59,252 bases of DNA, from positions 1 through 59,252 of the forward strand of contig JAIPBU010000023.1 in the NCBI GenBank assembly GCA_021738535.1, given 5' to 3'. This stretch comes from Bacteroidales bacterium (lineage in GTDB: Bacteria > Bacteroidota > Bacteroidia > Bacteroidales > VadinHA17). Below, piece by piece: positions 59,213 through 59,252 of the stretch. A program made the position numbers and the translations under genes. Each line of letters starts with the position of its first letter. Position 1 is the first letter of the stretch. The notes beneath the pieces were generated by a model. It searched no databases and was not told the DNA's origin. It saw only the letters and a program-made list of their open reading frames with translations.

Positions 59213-59252
59213 ATGTATAAAAGTAAGGATTTTAAGCAGGATTTCCAAAAAA
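59213..59252 (+). CDS. N-terminal start of an unidentified protein (3' truncated by window edge)
   Basis: An ATG opens a frame that continues to the window edge: MYKSKDFKQDFQK. It is preceded by a near-consensus -7 box, which supports a real gene start. Thirteen residues are not enough to assign a family. Confidence 0.45.
   Translation, partial: MYKSKDFKQDFQK

Noticed and set aside
1-59252. Defence island, prophage, integron or transposon
   Set aside because: No integrase, transposase, phage structural gene, restriction gene, toxin-antitoxin pair, tRNA or attachment-like site was found. Coding is dense and of housekeeping type throughout.

Overview
The window looks like chromosomal DNA of a free-living or environmental member of the Bacteroidota, probably Bacteroidales or a close relative. 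The main reasons are: at least fifteen intergenic -7 boxes of the Bacteroidetes form TAnnTTTG, some with a TTG/TTTG element 19-20 bp upstream; almost no Shine-Dalgarno sequences; the rplU-rpmA-serS order; DUF4369/TlpA lipoproteins; a mutL-rhomboid-rhomboid-EEP-phosphatase block; and a GT3/GH57/debranching-enzyme glycogen cluster. No tRNA, rRNA, transposase, integrase, phage gene or CRISPR array was seen. This is core and near-core genome, not a mobile island.

Layout. 1-5.9 kb: end of an unknown gene, then ribosomal proteins L21 (with a long histone-H1-like tail) and L27, seryl-tRNA synthetase, an EamA transporter and RuvC, facing a greA-HIT-comF unit. 5.9-9.8 kb: two small envelope proteins, a Rieske-like lipoprotein with altered ligands, S-adenosylhomocysteinase and RibF. 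9.9-22.4 kb: glycogen/alpha-glucan metabolism. A secreted protein resembling an alpha/beta-hydrolase that has lost its catalytic core precedes a eukaryotic-type branching enzyme. Convergent to these is a four-gene operon: debranching enzyme, GT4 glycosyltransferase, GH57 amylase with a lysine-rich tail, and a 1412-residue glycogen synthase-phosphorylase fusion. 22.5-32.1 kb: two TlpA-like lipoproteins (one redox-active, one with a broken CxxC), an LpxH-like phosphatase, a tandem SiaB-like protein, a TPR protein, a DUF819 membrane protein, a secreted unknown and a YifB/ComM ATPase.

32.3-43.1 kb: an orphan FtsX/MacB-type permease, a conserved secreted protein with a likely beta-barrel, then a TetR-TolC-HlyD-ABC-ABC-permease-permease export operon with a candidate operator over its start site. 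43.1-49.2 kb: two EEP-family phosphatases around a small membrane protein, MutL and two rhomboid proteases, with a REP-like element at the end of mutL. 49.2-59.2 kb: PLP-dependent threonine/serine dehydratase, K+-dependent membrane pyrophosphatase, S9 peptidase, DapD, a GT4 glycosyltransferase, a GT2-GT4 fusion and the first codons of a further gene.

The strongest themes for a second look are the glycogen locus (eukaryote-like synthase and branching enzyme, synthase and phosphorylase on one chain, a gutted hydrolase next door), substituted active-site residues in otherwise well-kept proteins (Rieske CxxC, thioredoxin SxxC, second SiaB half), and several families of short intergenic repeats that overlap promoters or gene ends. 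I did not find one clearly new multigene defence or mobile system. Family assignments rest on motif recognition by eye, without database searches.
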